Position numbers and translations under genes: made by a program. From NCBI GenBank assembly GCA_027051905.1, contig JALUGO010000009.1:1-64000 (forward strand): a stretch of 64,000 bases of DNA, read 5' to 3'. Under the pieces are notes generated by a model, which had not been told where the DNA came from, ran no database searches, and worked only from the letters and a program-made list of their open reading frames with translations. Positions 29,848 to 39,089 of this stretch are shown here, piece after piece. Each line of letters begins with the position of its first letter. Within the stretch, counting starts at the first letter, position 1. The stretch is from Desulfurobacteriaceae bacterium (GTDB lineage: Bacteria; Aquificota; Aquificia; Desulfurobacteriales; Desulfurobacteriaceae).

Positions 29848-32073
29848 ATGGACAGAAAGGTTATAGAACAGCACGTTACGTGGGAAGAGTACCAGAAAAT
29901 AGTGGAGCTCCTTGGAAGGGAGCCTAACTTAGTTGAGCTTGGAATCTTCTCTGCAATGTGGTCTGAACACTGCTCCTACAAGTCTTCAAGACCTCACCTT
30001 AAGAAGTTCCCTACAGAGGCTCCCTGGGTCGTTCAGGGGCCGGGAGAGAACGCAGGAATAATAATGGTAGATGAGGAAACAGAAACCTGCGTTGCTTTTA
30101 AGGTTGAGTCCCACAACCACCCATCCTACATAGAGCCCTTTAACGGAGCGGCAACAGGAGTGGGTGGAATTCTAAGGGACGTTTTTACAATGGGAGCAAG
30201 GCCGATTGCCTGTATGGACTCACTGAGGTTCGGGGAGCTCCACGACCCCAAAATGAGATACGTAACAAAGGGAGTTGTTTCTGGAATTAGCCACTACGGG
30301 AACTGTGTGGGAGTCCCAACGGTAGGCGGAGAGGTCTACTTTGACTCCTGCTACCAGACAAACCCCCTTGTAAACGCCTTTGCCTTAGGAGTTGTAAAGA
30401 AGGACAAGATCTTCTACGCAAGGGCTGCAGGGGTTGGGAACCCGGTTATTTACGTTGGGGCAAAAACGGGAAGGGACGGAATCCACGGTGCAACAATGGC
30501 CTCTGAGGAGTTTTCATCTGAGGAGGAGGTTGAGAAGAAGGTAAACGTTCAGGTTGGCGACCCGTTCATGGAGAAGCTCCTCATAGAGGCCTGTCTGGAA
30601 GCGATGGAGAAGGAGGGAATTGTCGCCATTCAGGATATGGGAGCTGCCGGCTTAACCTCATCTTCCGTTGAGATGGCTTCCCGCGGGGGAGTTGGAGTTG
30701 TCCTTTACTTAGATAAGGTTCCCACAAGGGAAGAGGGGATGACCCCCTACGAGATTATGCTCTCCGAGTCTCAGGAGAGGATGCTGGTTGTGTGTGAAAA
30801 GGGTAAAGAAGAGGAAATAATGGATGTTTTCAGGAAGTGGGGGCTTGACGCAACGGTGATTGGTGAGGTTATTGAGGAGCCGGTTCTAAAACTTTTCTGG
30901 CACGGTGAAGTTGTGGCGGAGCTCCCCATAAAAGCCCTCACAGACGAAGCCCCCGTCTACTACAGACCGTTTAAAGTTCCCAAATACATCTTAGAGAACA
31001 GGAAATACGACCAGAACACACTTCCTGAACCTGAAGACTACAACGAAGTTGTCAGAAAACTCCTCTCCTCTCCAACAATCGCCAGCAAGCGATGGATATG
31101 GGAGCAATACGACCACATGGTTCAGATAAACACTGTAGTTTACCCCGGCTCAGACGCAGCGGTTTTAAGGGTTAAGGGAACGGAGAAAGGAATTGCCATA
31201 AGCAGCGACTGTAACTCCCGTTACTGCTACCTGAACCCCTACGAGGGTGGAAAGATAGCCGTTGCAGAGGCTTCAAGGAACGTTGCCTGCTCCGGAGCCG
31301 TTCCAAGGGCAATAACAGACTGTTTAAACTTTGGAAGCCCGGAAGACCCGGAGATAATGTGGCAGTTTGTTAAGGCAACAGACGGAATGGCAGACGCCTG
31401 CAAAGTCCTTGAAACTCCCGTAGTCAGCGGAAACGTGAGCTTCTACAACGAGACAAAGACAGACGAGGGCAAGAGGGCTGTTTTCCCAACTCCAACAGTT
31501 GTCTGCGTTGGTGTTCTTGAAGACGTTGAGAAGAGAATGACCTCTTACTTTAAAGATGAAGGAGATGTAATCATTCTTTTAGGTGAGAACACCGGAAACA
31601 TCTCAGGCTCAGAGTATCAGAAGCTCCAGATAGGAGAGTTTAGGGGAACTGGGCAAACAGTTGACTTAAGGTTTGAAAAAACACTTCAGGAAGCGATTGT
31701 TGAGGCGATACAGAAGGGCTTAATCAAGCACGCCCACGATGTTTCTGAGGGAGGGCTGGCGGTCAACCTATTTGAGTCCTCATTTGAAAAGGAGTTAGGA
31801 TTTGAGGTTGAGCTTGACGATAACATAAGGAGCGATTTTCTACTCTTTGGAGAAGACCAGAGCCGGATTGTTATCTCTGTTTCTCCCGAAAAAGTTAAAG
31901 AGGTTCTGGATTTCTTTGAGAAAAGAACAGTTCCTGCAAAGGTTATAGGAACAGTTAGAGGAGACAGGGGAGTTATCAAACACAGAGGGAAAGAGCTCGT
32001 TAACATCCCTGTTGAAGAGGCAAAAGAGATCTACGAAACGGCTTTAGAGAAGGAGCTTGGACTACAGGGTTAA
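29848..32073 (+). CDS. purL: Phosphoribosylformylglycinamidine synthase subunit PurL
   Basis: A 741-residue small-type FGAM synthase, which works with PurQ and PurS in purine synthesis. The N-terminus has [19 protein letters not shown]-like [13 protein letters not shown]; the ATP site has [23 protein letters not shown] and [16 protein letters not shown]; the second half repeats the fold ([22 protein letters not shown]). ATG with GGGGAG before it. Its last 17 nt overlap the histidine kinase gene. Confidence 0.96.
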   Translation: MDRKVIEQHVTWEEYQKIVELLGREPNLVELGIFSAMWSEHCSYKSSRPHLKKFPTEAPWVVQGPGENAGIIMVDEETETCVAFKVESHNHPSYIEPFNGAATGVGGILRDVFTMGARPIACMDSLRFGELHDPKMRYVTKGVVSGISHYGNCVGVPTVGGEVYFDSCYQTNPLVNAFALGVVKKDKIFYARAAGVGNPVIYVGAKTGRDGIHGATMASEEFSSEEEVEKKVNVQVGDPFMEKLLIEACLEAMEKEGIVAIQDMGAAGLTSSSVEMASRGGVGVVLYLDKVPTREEGMTPYEIMLSESQERMLVVCEKGKEEEIMDVFRKWGLDATVIGEVIEEPVLKLFWHGEVVAELPIKALTDEAPVYYRPFKVPKYILENRKYDQNTLPEPEDYNEVVRKLLSSPTIASKRWIWEQYDHMVQINTVVYPGSDAAVLRVKGTEKGIAISSDCNSRYCYLNPYEGGKIAVAEASRNVACSGAVPRAITDCLNFGSPEDPEIMWQFVKATDGMADACKVLETPVVSGNVSFYNETKTDEGKRAVFPTPTVVCVGVLEDVEKRMTSYFKDEGDVIILLGENTGNISGSEYQKLQIGEFRGTGQTVDLRFEKTLQEAIVEAIQKGLIKHAHDVSEGGLAVNLFESSFEKELGFEVELDDNIRSDFLLFGEDQSRIVISVSPEKVKEVLDFFEKRTVPAKVIGTVRGDRGVIKHRGKELVNIPVEEAKEIYETALEKELGLQG

Positions 32074-33247
32074 CTCTCCTTTTGAGAAACTTCAGCTCAT
32101 CTACAAGGTTGGCCGGTTTTCCTTTTCCGCCGGCCTCCTGGTTCTTTTACTCTCTATCTACTCCATAAACAGAAACATAATAGATAAATTCTCTCTTATG
32201 GTTCTTGCTGTTTATACAGTTGTAAGTGCTGTCCTCTTTATTACTGGAAAAAGAGCTCTCCTGTTTGAATTTCTCCTTGATGAACTTTTCCTTTTTCTTC
32301 TGGTTCTGAAAGGGGCGTTTTCGTATGGCTTTTTCTCACTGTTTCTTCTCTTTCCTATTTTATTCTCGGCCATGTTTCTTAACACTCTCCAGAGCTATGC
32401 TGCCCTTTTTGTTGCCTTTTCTCTCCAAATTGCCTACTTCCTGATAACGGCAAAAGGGTTCCAGCTGGAGTCTCTTATCCAGTTTTTCCTCAATGGAGTG
32501 GCTCTTGTCCTTATGACAGTTCTCGGTCAGAAGATTAAGGAGAAATTGGAGAATCAGAGCAGATACATTTCCGAACTTGAGAAACTGCGGGAAGAGACGG
32601 CATTTTACAAGAGGCTCTACGAGATAAGCGCAAACCTCGCCCACGAGCTGAAGAACCCGCTGGCGTCGATAAAGGGAGCTGTGGAGCTCCTCTCTACCGG
32701 CCACAGAAACGAAAGGCTACTAAATATTGTTCTAAGAGAAACTGAGAGGCTCGATTCCATCATTAAAGACTTCCTGAACCTTGCAAAGCCAATACCTGCC
32801 AAGAAGGAACTGCTAAAGGTTAAAGAGGTTATTGATGAGGTATGTAGCCGGCTAAACGAAGGAAAGGAGTGCACTGTTGAAGGGGATGAAGTAGAGATAG
32901 CCGTTGAGCCGAAAACGTTCTACTCAGCCCTTGACAACCTCATAAGGAATGCCTTCTACTGGGCAAGGAGCAGGGTTAAAATAACCGTAAATGAGAAGAA
33001 CGGCTGGGTTGAGATAACCGTTGAGGACGATGGCCCCGGAATTCCCGAAGAAGAGTGGGACAGGGTTTTTGAGCCATTCTTCTCAAAAAGGAAGGAAGGT
33101 TCTGGCCTTGGGCTTTCCGTTGTAAAGAAGTTTGCCGTTGAACACGGAGGGTTTGTTTTCGTAAAGAAGAGCTCCTTAGGGGGTGCCGCATTTACTCTCA
33201 GACTGCCAAAGGAGTCAGAAAATGAAAGCTTTCGTTTTAGAGGATGA
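32057..33247 (+). CDS. Membrane sensor histidine kinase, NtrB/PilS-like
   Basis: A 396-residue kinase. Five to six transmembrane helices fill residues 22-160, with almost no periplasmic loops. The H-box is [21 protein letters not shown]; the N-box is [14 protein letters not shown] boxes are VEDDGPGIP and [15 protein letters not shown] start inside purL. The arrangement of an integral-membrane sensor directly before a sigma-54 regulator is like PilS/PilR. The signal is unknown. Confidence 0.88.
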   Translation: MDYRVNSPFEKLQLIYKVGRFSFSAGLLVLLLSIYSINRNIIDKFSLMVLAVYTVVSAVLFITGKRALLFEFLLDELFLFLLVLKGAFSYGFFSLFLLFPILFSAMFLNTLQSYAALFVAFSLQIAYFLITAKGFQLESLIQFFLNGVALVLMTVLGQKIKEKLENQSRYISELEKLREETAFYKRLYEISANLAHELKNPLASIKGAVELLSTGHRNERLLNIVLRETERLDSIIKDFLNLAKPIPAKKELLKVKEVIDEVCSRLNEGKECTVEGDEVEIAVEPKTFYSALDNLIRNAFYWARSRVKITVNEKNGWVEITVEDDGPGIPEEEWDRVFEPFFSKRKEGSGLGLSVVKKFAVEHGGFVFVKKSSLGGAAFTLRLPKESENESFRFRG

Positions 33248-34556
33248 GAAATCACTGAGGGAGATACTTTCCATTATTCTCTCTGAGTTCGGATACGAAA
33301 TAGACGAAGCGGAAACCTTAAAAGAAGGAGTTGAAAAGGTAGAGGAGAACCACTACGACCTGATACTTGCAGACCTCAGGCTTCCAGACGGTTCAGGAAT
33401 GGAGCTTGTCAGAAAGGTAAAGAGGGAAAAGCCAGAGACAGAAGTCATAATTATTACTGCCTTTGCTTCAACAGAGACCATAAAAGAGGCTTTTGAGCTT
33501 GGAGTTTACGACTACGTTGAGAAACCTTTTAAGTTAGAAGATCTGAAACTGATTCTGAGGAACGTAACCGATAAGATCGGGCTTAAAAAAAGAGGTTCTG
33601 ATGAGGAGATACCTGAAATTGTTGGAAGGTCTAAGGCGGTTGAAAAGCTGAAGGAAACTATAAAGAAAATCGCTCCATACGACGTAAATGTTCTCATACT
33701 AGGGGAGAGCGGTAGCGGAAAGGAACTTGTTGCAAAAGCGATCCACTCTCTAAGCTCACGGAAAAGCAAAGAGTTTGTAGCAATAAACTGCGCCGCTCTC
33801 CCGCCGGAGCTCCTTGAAAGCGAGCTCTTCGGCTACAAAAGGGGAGCCTTTACAGGAGCAGTTTCAGACAAAAAGGGACTGATTGAGAAGGCAGACGGAG
33901 GAACCCTATTTCTGGACGAGATAGGAGATATGCCCCTGTCTCTTCAGGCAAAGCTCCTGAGGTTTTTAGAGACAAAACGGTTCATCCCTTTAGGCTCAAC
34001 GGAAGAGAAAGAAGTTGACGTTCGGGTTGTTGCTGCAACCAACAAAAACCTGAAGGAGGAGATAAAGAAGGGGAACTTCAGGGAAGACCTCTACTACCGG
34101 CTGGCAACAATAGTCATTGAAGTCCCTCCTCTGAGGGAGAGAAGGGAGGACATTCCTCTGCTTGTTGAGTTCTTCGCAAAGGAGTTCAGCAGGAAATACG
34201 GCAAGGAGATAAAACGAATCTCAAAGGGGTTTATCGACTACCTGATGGGGTTGCCGCTGGAGGGGAACGTGAGGGAGCTCCGCAACATCGTCGAAAGGGA
34301 GGTAATACTTTCAGACAGCGGGGTGCTGGGAGGTGGCTATTCTGTAGAGACAAATGTTTCCGACAGGTTTGTAAGCATACCTGAAGAGGGAGTAAAACTG
34401 AAGGAAATTCTTGCAGAGATAGAGAGAGAATACCTTTTTAAAGCCCTCGAAATGGCTGGAGGGAAGAAAACAAAGGCTGCTGAATTTTTAGGACTAACCC
34501 TGAGAGAGTTCAGATACAGACTGAGTAAATACTCCTCCCCAGCCGGGGAGGAGTGA
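33222..34556 (+). CDS. NtrC-family sigma-54 response regulator
   Basis: A 444-residue three-domain activator. The receiver domain has phosphoacceptor Asp51 and Lys in DYVEKPF. The AAA+ domain has Walker A GESGSGKELVA, the sigma-54 contact motif GAFTGA (in YKRGAFTGAVSDKKG) and Walker B GGTLFLDEIGDMP. The C-terminal Fis-type helix-turn-helix is KTKAAEFLGLTLREFRYRL. Start is ATG at 33222 with GGAG eight bases upstream, inside the kinase gene (26-nt overlap). The target promoters are not evident in the window. Confidence 0.93.
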   Translation: MKAFVLEDEKSLREILSIILSEFGYEIDEAETLKEGVEKVEENHYDLILADLRLPDGSGMELVRKVKREKPETEVIIITAFASTETIKEAFELGVYDYVEKPFKLEDLKLILRNVTDKIGLKKRGSDEEIPEIVGRSKAVEKLKETIKKIAPYDVNVLILGESGSGKELVAKAIHSLSSRKSKEFVAINCAALPPELLESELFGYKRGAFTGAVSDKKGLIEKADGGTLFLDEIGDMPLSLQAKLLRFLETKRFIPLGSTEEKEVDVRVVAATNKNLKEEIKKGNFREDLYYRLATIVIEVPPLRERREDIPLLVEFFAKEFSRKYGKEIKRISKGFIDYLMGLPLEGNVRELRNIVEREVILSDSGVLGGGYSVETNVSDRFVSIPEEGVKLKEILAEIEREYLFKALEMAGGKKTKAAEFLGLTLREFRYRLSKYSSPAGEE

Positions 34557-34560
34557 GAAA

Positions 34561-35883
34561 CTACTCCTTTGTCTCCTCTTTCTCTTCCTTTCCAGACTCT
34601 TCAGAAGTCTCTACCTCTTCAACGTCGGCAAGCTCTATGAGCCTGTCTAAAGCTTTCTGTCTGAGGATGTCCTCCCTTATCATTGGAAGAAGGTTTCTCT
34701 CCTCTAAAGACTGTCTTGCCTGAACGTAGTCTCCGCCGAAGGCTGCATCTGCAAGTTTCTGAATCTCCTTCTCAACGTCCTCGTCTGTAACCTCAATTCC
34801 CTCAAGCTCGGCTACCTTTTCAAGGAGAAGCTTTACCTTAACGGTCTTCTCGGCAGTTGGCCTTACCATCTCAACGATACCCTCAGGGTTCAGCTGACGA
34901 ACGTCAACCCCTATCTGGGCAAGCCTGTTGAGTTGATTTTGAGCCTGAGCCCTTATCTCAAGGTCTAACATAGAAGGAGGAACGGGAATGTTTACCTTCT
35001 TGAGGAGCTCCTCAACTATCTGGTCTTCTACCTCTTCCTGCTCCCTTATGGTTTCTGCAGTCTCAAGGTCTTCCATTATCTTCTTCTTCATATCCTCAAC
35101 GTTTTCAAAGCCAAACTTTTTGGCAAACTCGTCGTCAACTTCCGGAAGCTTCTTTTCCTTAACGGTCTTAACGGTAAACTTAACCTTTACCTTCTTACCC
35201 TTGGCCTCTCCATACTTTTCATCTTCGGGAGCGGTAAACTCAATCTCTCCCTCTTCTCCAGCCTTCTTACCGAGAACCTCCTTTTCAACTTCAGGCCAGA
35301 GCTGGTTCTGACCTAAAACAACGGAGATGGTTCCCCTGTGAACGTTCTCATCTCCCTCAACCTGGGTTTCATACTCAAGATCAACTAAATCTCCCTCTTT
35401 TGCTTCTCTATCGACCTCTTCCCAGGTTGCTGCCTGGTTTCTAAGGCCGTCTATAACCTTCTCAACGTCTTTCTCGGAGAGCTCCCTCTTAACCTTTTTA
35501 ACCTTTATTCCCCTGTAGTCCTCAGGCTTGAGCTCTATCTCAGGTTTAACCTCTAACAGGAGAACTACCTTCAGCTCGTTGTTGTTGAGGTTGAGGTCGA
35601 AGGATTCAACTGCAGGGTCGCTGATGAGCTTAAGGTTTTCCTTCTCGACAACCTCTGCAAGTTTAACTGGAATGTAGCTTCTAAGGAGAGCAGACTTTAT
35701 GTCGTCTGCAAAGAACTTCTTAATAACGGAAACGGGAGCTTTTCCTGGTCTAAAGCCGGGAACTTTTGCCCTCTTCCCAATCTCCTTACATACGGTCTCT
35801 ACTTCTTTTTTAACCTCTTCAGGCTCTCCCTCAATTGTGAGCCTGTAAATAACGTCTCCCTGCTTCTCAATCTGGTATTTCAT
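34561..35883 (-). CDS. tig: Trigger factor
   Basis: A 440-residue ribosome-bound chaperone. The N-terminal ribosome-binding signature is GFRPGKAP (in VPGFRPGKAPVSVIKKFF); the FKBP-like PPIase domain follows (GDLVDLEYETQVEG), then the helical C-terminal domain, with an acidic tail. ATG at 35881-35883 overlaps the argG stop (ATGA) behind GGAGGGGAAG; an upstream in-frame start would run far into argG and is rejected. Confidence 0.94.
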   Translation of the reverse strand: MKYQIEKQGDVIYRLTIEGEPEEVKKEVETVCKEIGKRAKVPGFRPGKAPVSVIKKFFADDIKSALLRSYIPVKLAEVVEKENLKLISDPAVESFDLNLNNNELKVVLLLEVKPEIELKPEDYRGIKVKKVKRELSEKDVEKVIDGLRNQAATWEEVDREAKEGDLVDLEYETQVEGDENVHRGTISVVLGQNQLWPEVEKEVLGKKAGEEGEIEFTAPEDEKYGEAKGKKVKVKFTVKTVKEKKLPEVDDEFAKKFGFENVEDMKKKIMEDLETAETIREQEEVEDQIVEELLKKVNIPVPPSMLDLEIRAQAQNQLNRLAQIGVDVRQLNPEGIVEMVRPTAEKTVKVKLLLEKVAELEGIEVTDEDVEKEIQKLADAAFGGDYVQARQSLEERNLLPMIREDILRQKALDRLIELADVEEVETSEESGKEEKEETKE

Positions 35884-37091
35884 TCTTCCCCTCCTTTCTT
35901 CCTGACTCTTCCCATAACTTTCAGGGGCAGGCTCCACACCTTTGTAAACGCAGCACCTGCCTTATGGTCAAAAGCATCTTTAGGGCTATAAGTGGCGAGA
36001 TCTTCAGAGTAGAGAGAGTTTGGAGACTTCCTGCCCACAACCTGAGCACTTCCCTTGTAGAGCTTAAACCTCACCGTTCCCGTAACCAGTTTTGCTATTT
36101 CGTTGTTGAATGCGTCTAAGGCCTCCCTCAGAGGAGTGAACCAGAGAGCTTCGTAAACGGCCTCAGCGTAAGGGTGTTTGATGTGGCTCTGCTTGTAGTG
36201 GTAGGTAAACCTGTCAAGGACTAAGCTCTCAATTTCGTCGTAAGCTCTTATTAGAAGAAGACCGGCGGGAGACTCGTAAACCTCCCTCGACTTAATGCCC
36301 ACAAGTCTGTTTTCAACCATGTCTATACGGCCGTAGCCGTGCTTTCCGGCTATCTCGTTTAAGTCCCAGATGAGTTTCCAGAGCTCCCCATACCTCTTCC
36401 CGTTTATCGCAACAGGAGTTCCCTCTTCAAACTCTATCTCGACGTATTCCGGCTCATCGGGAGCTCTCTCCGGAGAAACCGTTAGAACGAAGGCATCCTC
36501 AGGGGGTTCCGTGTAAGGGTCTTCAAGTGGACCTGCCTCTATGGCAACGCCCCAAAGGTTCCTATCGTAGGAGTAGGGTTTTTCCTTTGTTGCAACTACT
36601 GGAATGCCGTGCTTCTGGGCGTATTCGATCTCCTCCTCGCGGGACTTAAACTCCCACTCTCTTACGGGGGCAAGGACTTCAATGTCTGGATCTAAAGCCC
36701 AGACGGAAGCCTCAAAGCGAACCTGGTCGTTCCCCTTACCGGTTGAGCCGTGGGCAACGTAGTCGGCTCCAACTTTGTGGGCAACCTCAACCAGTTTTTT
36801 AGCGATTAGAGGTCTTGAGAGGGCGCTGATGAGCGTGTATTTACCCTCGTAGAGAGCTCCCGCCCTCATCAATGGCATACAGTATTCCCTGGCAAACTCC
36901 TCTTTTATGTCGTCGACTATTGCTTCAACGGCTCCAGAAGCCTTCGCCTTTTCCGGTATCTCGTCAAGCTCCTCGCCCTGTCCAACGTCTGCAGTGTAGG
37001 TAATAACTTCGTATCCCCTGTCTGTAAGCCATCTAACTATTACAGATGTGTCAAGTCCGCCGGAGTATGCAAGAACAACTCTCTTTCCCAC
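35880..37091 (-). CDS. argG: Argininosuccinate synthase
   Basis: A 403-residue enzyme joining citrulline and aspartate in arginine synthesis. N-terminal VVLAYSGGLDTSVIVRWL is the ATP pyrophosphatase PP-loop; YVAHGSTGKGNDQVRFE is the second signature. GTG start (37089-37091) with GGAGGAG upstream. Transcribed with tig; head-on spacing of 68 nt to trmN6-like, which is also on the minus strand upstream. Confidence 0.96.
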   Translation of the reverse strand: MGKRVVLAYSGGLDTSVIVRWLTDRGYEVITYTADVGQGEELDEIPEKAKASGAVEAIVDDIKEEFAREYCMPLMRAGALYEGKYTLISALSRPLIAKKLVEVAHKVGADYVAHGSTGKGNDQVRFEASVWALDPDIEVLAPVREWEFKSREEEIEYAQKHGIPVVATKEKPYSYDRNLWGVAIEAGPLEDPYTEPPEDAFVLTVSPERAPDEPEYVEIEFEEGTPVAINGKRYGELWKLIWDLNEIAGKHGYGRIDMVENRLVGIKSREVYESPAGLLLIRAYDEIESLVLDRFTYHYKQSHIKHPYAEAVYEALWFTPLREALDAFNNEIAKLVTGTVRFKLYKGSAQVVGRKSPNSLYSEDLATYSPKDAFDHKAGAAFTKVWSLPLKVMGRVRKKGGEE

Positions 37092-37159
37092 AGTCTCCTC
37101 CAGATGGGCTCAGGTTCACGGAATTTTAGACCATTTTGTAGTGAAGTTCAAAAAGGACT

Positions 37160-37900
37160 TCAGGGGAGAAAGTGGCTATATTTCTCCTCAACCTCTTCCG
37201 TATAGACTCTGCTGCTGCAGTCTCTGTAAACAGTCAGGGGCGGCTCAACTGTAAGCCCCCTTCCTCCCCCTTTTACAGACTCTAAAAGGAAGAGGTTGCC
37301 CTCCCTGCCGGGGCAGGGGTGGATAAAACGGAGTCTTTTTGGCTCAAGCCCCTTTTCTCTCAAAAGGTAAACGGCATCAACAAACCTGTGAACGGGAAGG
37401 AGTAGGTAAAAACGGCCTCTGTTTTTCAGGAGGTATCGGGCAGCTTCAATAAAGTCCGAGAGACTTGCAGAGAGTTCCTGCCTGGCGTATGCCCTAAGTC
37501 TGTTTGTGCACACGTCTCCCCTTCCGACCTCTATAAAGGGCGGGTTGCTTACGGCAACGTCGAAGGAAGCGGGTTTAAAGTGGTTTTTAACCTCCTTAAC
37601 GTTTAGAGCGTAGACTGAAAACCGCTCTGAAACGCCGTTTATACTGGCATTCTTCAGAGCGAGATCAACGTTTTCAGGAAGAACGTCAATTCCAACGGCC
37701 GAAAGCTCAGGGTATTTAAGGAGAAGGAGGATGGGGATAACGCCGCAGCCTGTTCCAAGATCTACCACCCTTTCCTTTCCTTTAACTCTAATGAAGTCGG
37801 TAAGGAGAAAAGTGTCGGTTCCGAAACGGAAACCTTCTTTAAACTGGTAGAACCGACACTTTTCGTTCAGGAATGTTGAAAGGTCAACTTCCCTGTCCAC
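37160..37900 (-). CDS. TrmN6/YfiC-like N6-adenine methyltransferase
   Basis: A 246-residue class I methyltransferase with SAM motif VVDLGTGCGVIPILLL and catalytic motif VSNPPFIEVG (NPPF for NPPY), as in TrmN6, which methylates A37 of tRNA1-Val. The N-terminal YQFKEGFRFGTDTFLLTDFI is the family hallmark. GTG start (37898-37900) behind AAGGAG. It overlaps the upstream small gene by 17 nt. Enzyme class is firm; tRNA target is inferred. Confidence 0.85.
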   Translation of the reverse strand: MDREVDLSTFLNEKCRFYQFKEGFRFGTDTFLLTDFIRVKGKERVVDLGTGCGVIPILLLLKYPELSAVGIDVLPENVDLALKNASINGVSERFSVYALNVKEVKNHFKPASFDVAVSNPPFIEVGRGDVCTNRLRAYARQELSASLSDFIEAARYLLKNRGRFYLLLPVHRFVDAVYLLREKGLEPKRLRFIHPCPGREGNLFLLESVKGGGRGLTVEPPLTVYRDCSSRVYTEEVEEKYSHFLP

Positions 37901-38204
37901 AGAGTCTCCTTTTCAGGGATTCCACGAACCGCTTTACCTGCTCTAACCACCTTAAAAAGCTGTTCGTGTCGTCAAAGTAGTAGTTTGCAACGTCTCCTAC
38001 CACGTGCTCAAAGTCTGAAGGTCTGTTCATTAGGAAAGTTTCAATCTCCTGGAGGAGCTTCTCAGCGGTTTCGCAGTCCTTAACTTCTTCCCTAACTATG
38101 TCCCAGTCGGACTTCCCCTCCTCAACGCCGTAGGAGAAGGCAGCAAGGAGGGAGTAGAAAAACGGGTAGTTTTCTTCAAACTGCTTCTCCTTTTCGTAGT
38201 CCAC
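37884..38204 (-). CDS. Probable CdiI-type immunity protein
   Basis: A 106-residue acidic helical protein. The pattern YPFFYSLLAAFSYGV...DIVREEV...ETAEKLLQEIETFL resembles contact-dependent growth inhibition immunity proteins (F-x-x-L-x-x-Y/F..., then E-I-x-x-F-L). It begins 12 nt after the RNase A-like toxin gene on the same strand, exactly where an immunity gene is expected. GTG at 38202-38204 has GGAGGG five bases upstream; an in-frame TTG at 38216 is the alternative. The family match is by eye; position is the stronger evidence. Confidence 0.6.
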   Translation of the reverse strand: MDYEKEKQFEENYPFFYSLLAAFSYGVEEGKSDWDIVREEVKDCETAEKLLQEIETFLMNRPSDFEHVVGDVANYYFDDTNSFLRWLEQVKRFVESLKRRLCGQGS

Positions 38205-38216
38205 GTTTCCCTCCAA

Positions 38217-38711
38217 TCAGGTTGGGTATGCCGTAAGGACTATGTAACCAAACCTTTTATCCTTTTTCAATACCACTCTGGCATCTGTGCACACAGCCTC
38301 TGTGAAGTGATCTTTTCCCCGTTTAACCTTAACCCCTATTGGCCTTTCTCCCCTGTAAATAATAATCAGTTTATCGGGGGAGCCTGGGTCGGAGAGCCAC
38401 TTTTTAATCTTTTCAGCGTTCTGTGAGATGGCAGCTTCAACAACTCTCTCTGCCGTTTCGTAATCGTAGAAAGAGCTTGCAGACTTTAACCTCGGTTCCC
38501 TTTTAAGCCTTTCAACGAGCCAGTTATAGTTCTTCCCCACGTGGCGCTTTATCGTGTGGCCTCCAACGGTTTCGTAAAACTTGAGGTCTTTGTAGTGGAG
38601 CTCCCTCAGAACAGAGCTGTCAACCTGTGCCTTTTCATTCCCCTTCAGGCAGCCAGAAAGCGGCAGCAGAAAGGCCACAATCACAAGCAAAAGCGTAAGA
38701 ACTCTCTTCAT
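38217..38711 (-). CDS. Lipoprotein with RNase A-like CdiA-CT toxin domain
   Basis: A 164-residue protein. Residues 1-20 are a signal peptide with lipobox LSGC, so Cys21 should be lipidated. From residue 36 on it matches the bacterial RNase A-like toxin domain of CdiA C-termini: LHYKDLKFYETVGGHTIKRH at 38-57 then VGKN, SASSFYDYETAERVV, IKKWLSD, PIGVKV, ARVVLKK and the terminal YIVLTAYPT. His52 (GGHTI) and Thr160/Tyr162 (TAY) correspond, from memory of the family, to catalytic residues. ATG start behind GGAGGGGAACG. The domain normally ends giant CdiA-type proteins; here it stands alone on a lipoprotein anchor. An immunity-like gene follows. Confidence 0.8.
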   Translation of the reverse strand: MKRVLTLLLVIVAFLLPLSGCLKGNEKAQVDSSVLRELHYKDLKFYETVGGHTIKRHVGKNYNWLVERLKREPRLKSASSFYDYETAERVVEAAISQNAEKIKKWLSDPGSPDKLIIIYRGERPIGVKVKRGKDHFTEAVCTDARVVLKKDKRFGYIVLTAYPT

Positions 38712-38748
38712 CGTTCCCCTCCGTCAAAGTTTAAAAAGTTGTGTCCAC

Positions 38749-38777
38749 AGTATTTTAAGTAAACCATAGATGCACAA
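38749..38777 (-). promoter_or_regulatory. Candidate promoter of the toxin-immunity operon
   Basis: On the minus strand TTGTGC (38772-38777) and AATACT (38749-38754) are separated by exactly 17 bases, and the -10 lies about 38 bases before the lipoprotein ATG. A moderate match to a sigma-70 promoter. Confidence 0.45.
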
Positions 38778-38794
38778 TACTATTGAGTATGGCC

Positions 38795-38826
38795 TTGCGA
38801 CCTGTCCGGTATTAAGTATATACTTA
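38795..38826 (+). promoter_or_regulatory. vapBC promoter with palindromic operator
   Basis: TTGCGA (38795-38800) and TATACT (38819-38824) are 18 bases apart. The -10 box lies inside a perfect 14-bp palindrome TAAGTATATACTTA (38813-38826), 26 bases before the vapB start. VapB-VapC complexes repress their own promoter by binding such palindromes, so this is a likely autoregulatory operator. Confidence 0.6.
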
Positions 38827-38852
38827 TAGTAAACACATTATGGAGACGTCCA

Positions 38853-39089
38853 TTGAAAAAGACGAGAGTTTTTAAAAGCGGTAACTCTTTAGCCGTCAGG
38901 CTGCCAAAGGAGTTTAGAGTTGATGAAAAAGAACTGTGCATAACGAGAGTGGGCAACAGAATCGTTCTTTTCCCGCCTGATAAGAAGTGGGATGCCATCT
39001 TTGAGGAGCTTAGCAACGTTGAAGAGCTGTGCAGAGATTTCCTTGTAGACAGAAAACAACCTGAGCCGCAGGAGAGGGAGCTGTTTTGA
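38853..39089 (+). CDS. vapB: VapB-type antitoxin
   Basis: A 78-residue protein with an N-terminal AbrB/SpoVT swapped-hairpin DNA-binding domain: TRVFKSGNSLAVRLPKEFRV...ITRVGNRIVLFPP. The C-terminal tail (KKWDAIFEELSNVEE..FLVDRKQ) should wrap the VapC toxin. TTG start with GGAGAC upstream. Its stop overlaps the vapC start. Confidence 0.88.
   Translation: MKKTRVFKSGNSLAVRLPKEFRVDEKELCITRVGNRIVLFPPDKKWDAIFEELSNVEELCRDFLVDRKQPEPQERELF

Noticed and set aside
37142-37162. TGAAGT...ACTTCA hairpin at the end of the trmN6-like gene as a terminator
   Set aside because: Only six pairs, A-rich loop, no U-run in the direction of transcription; too weak to list.
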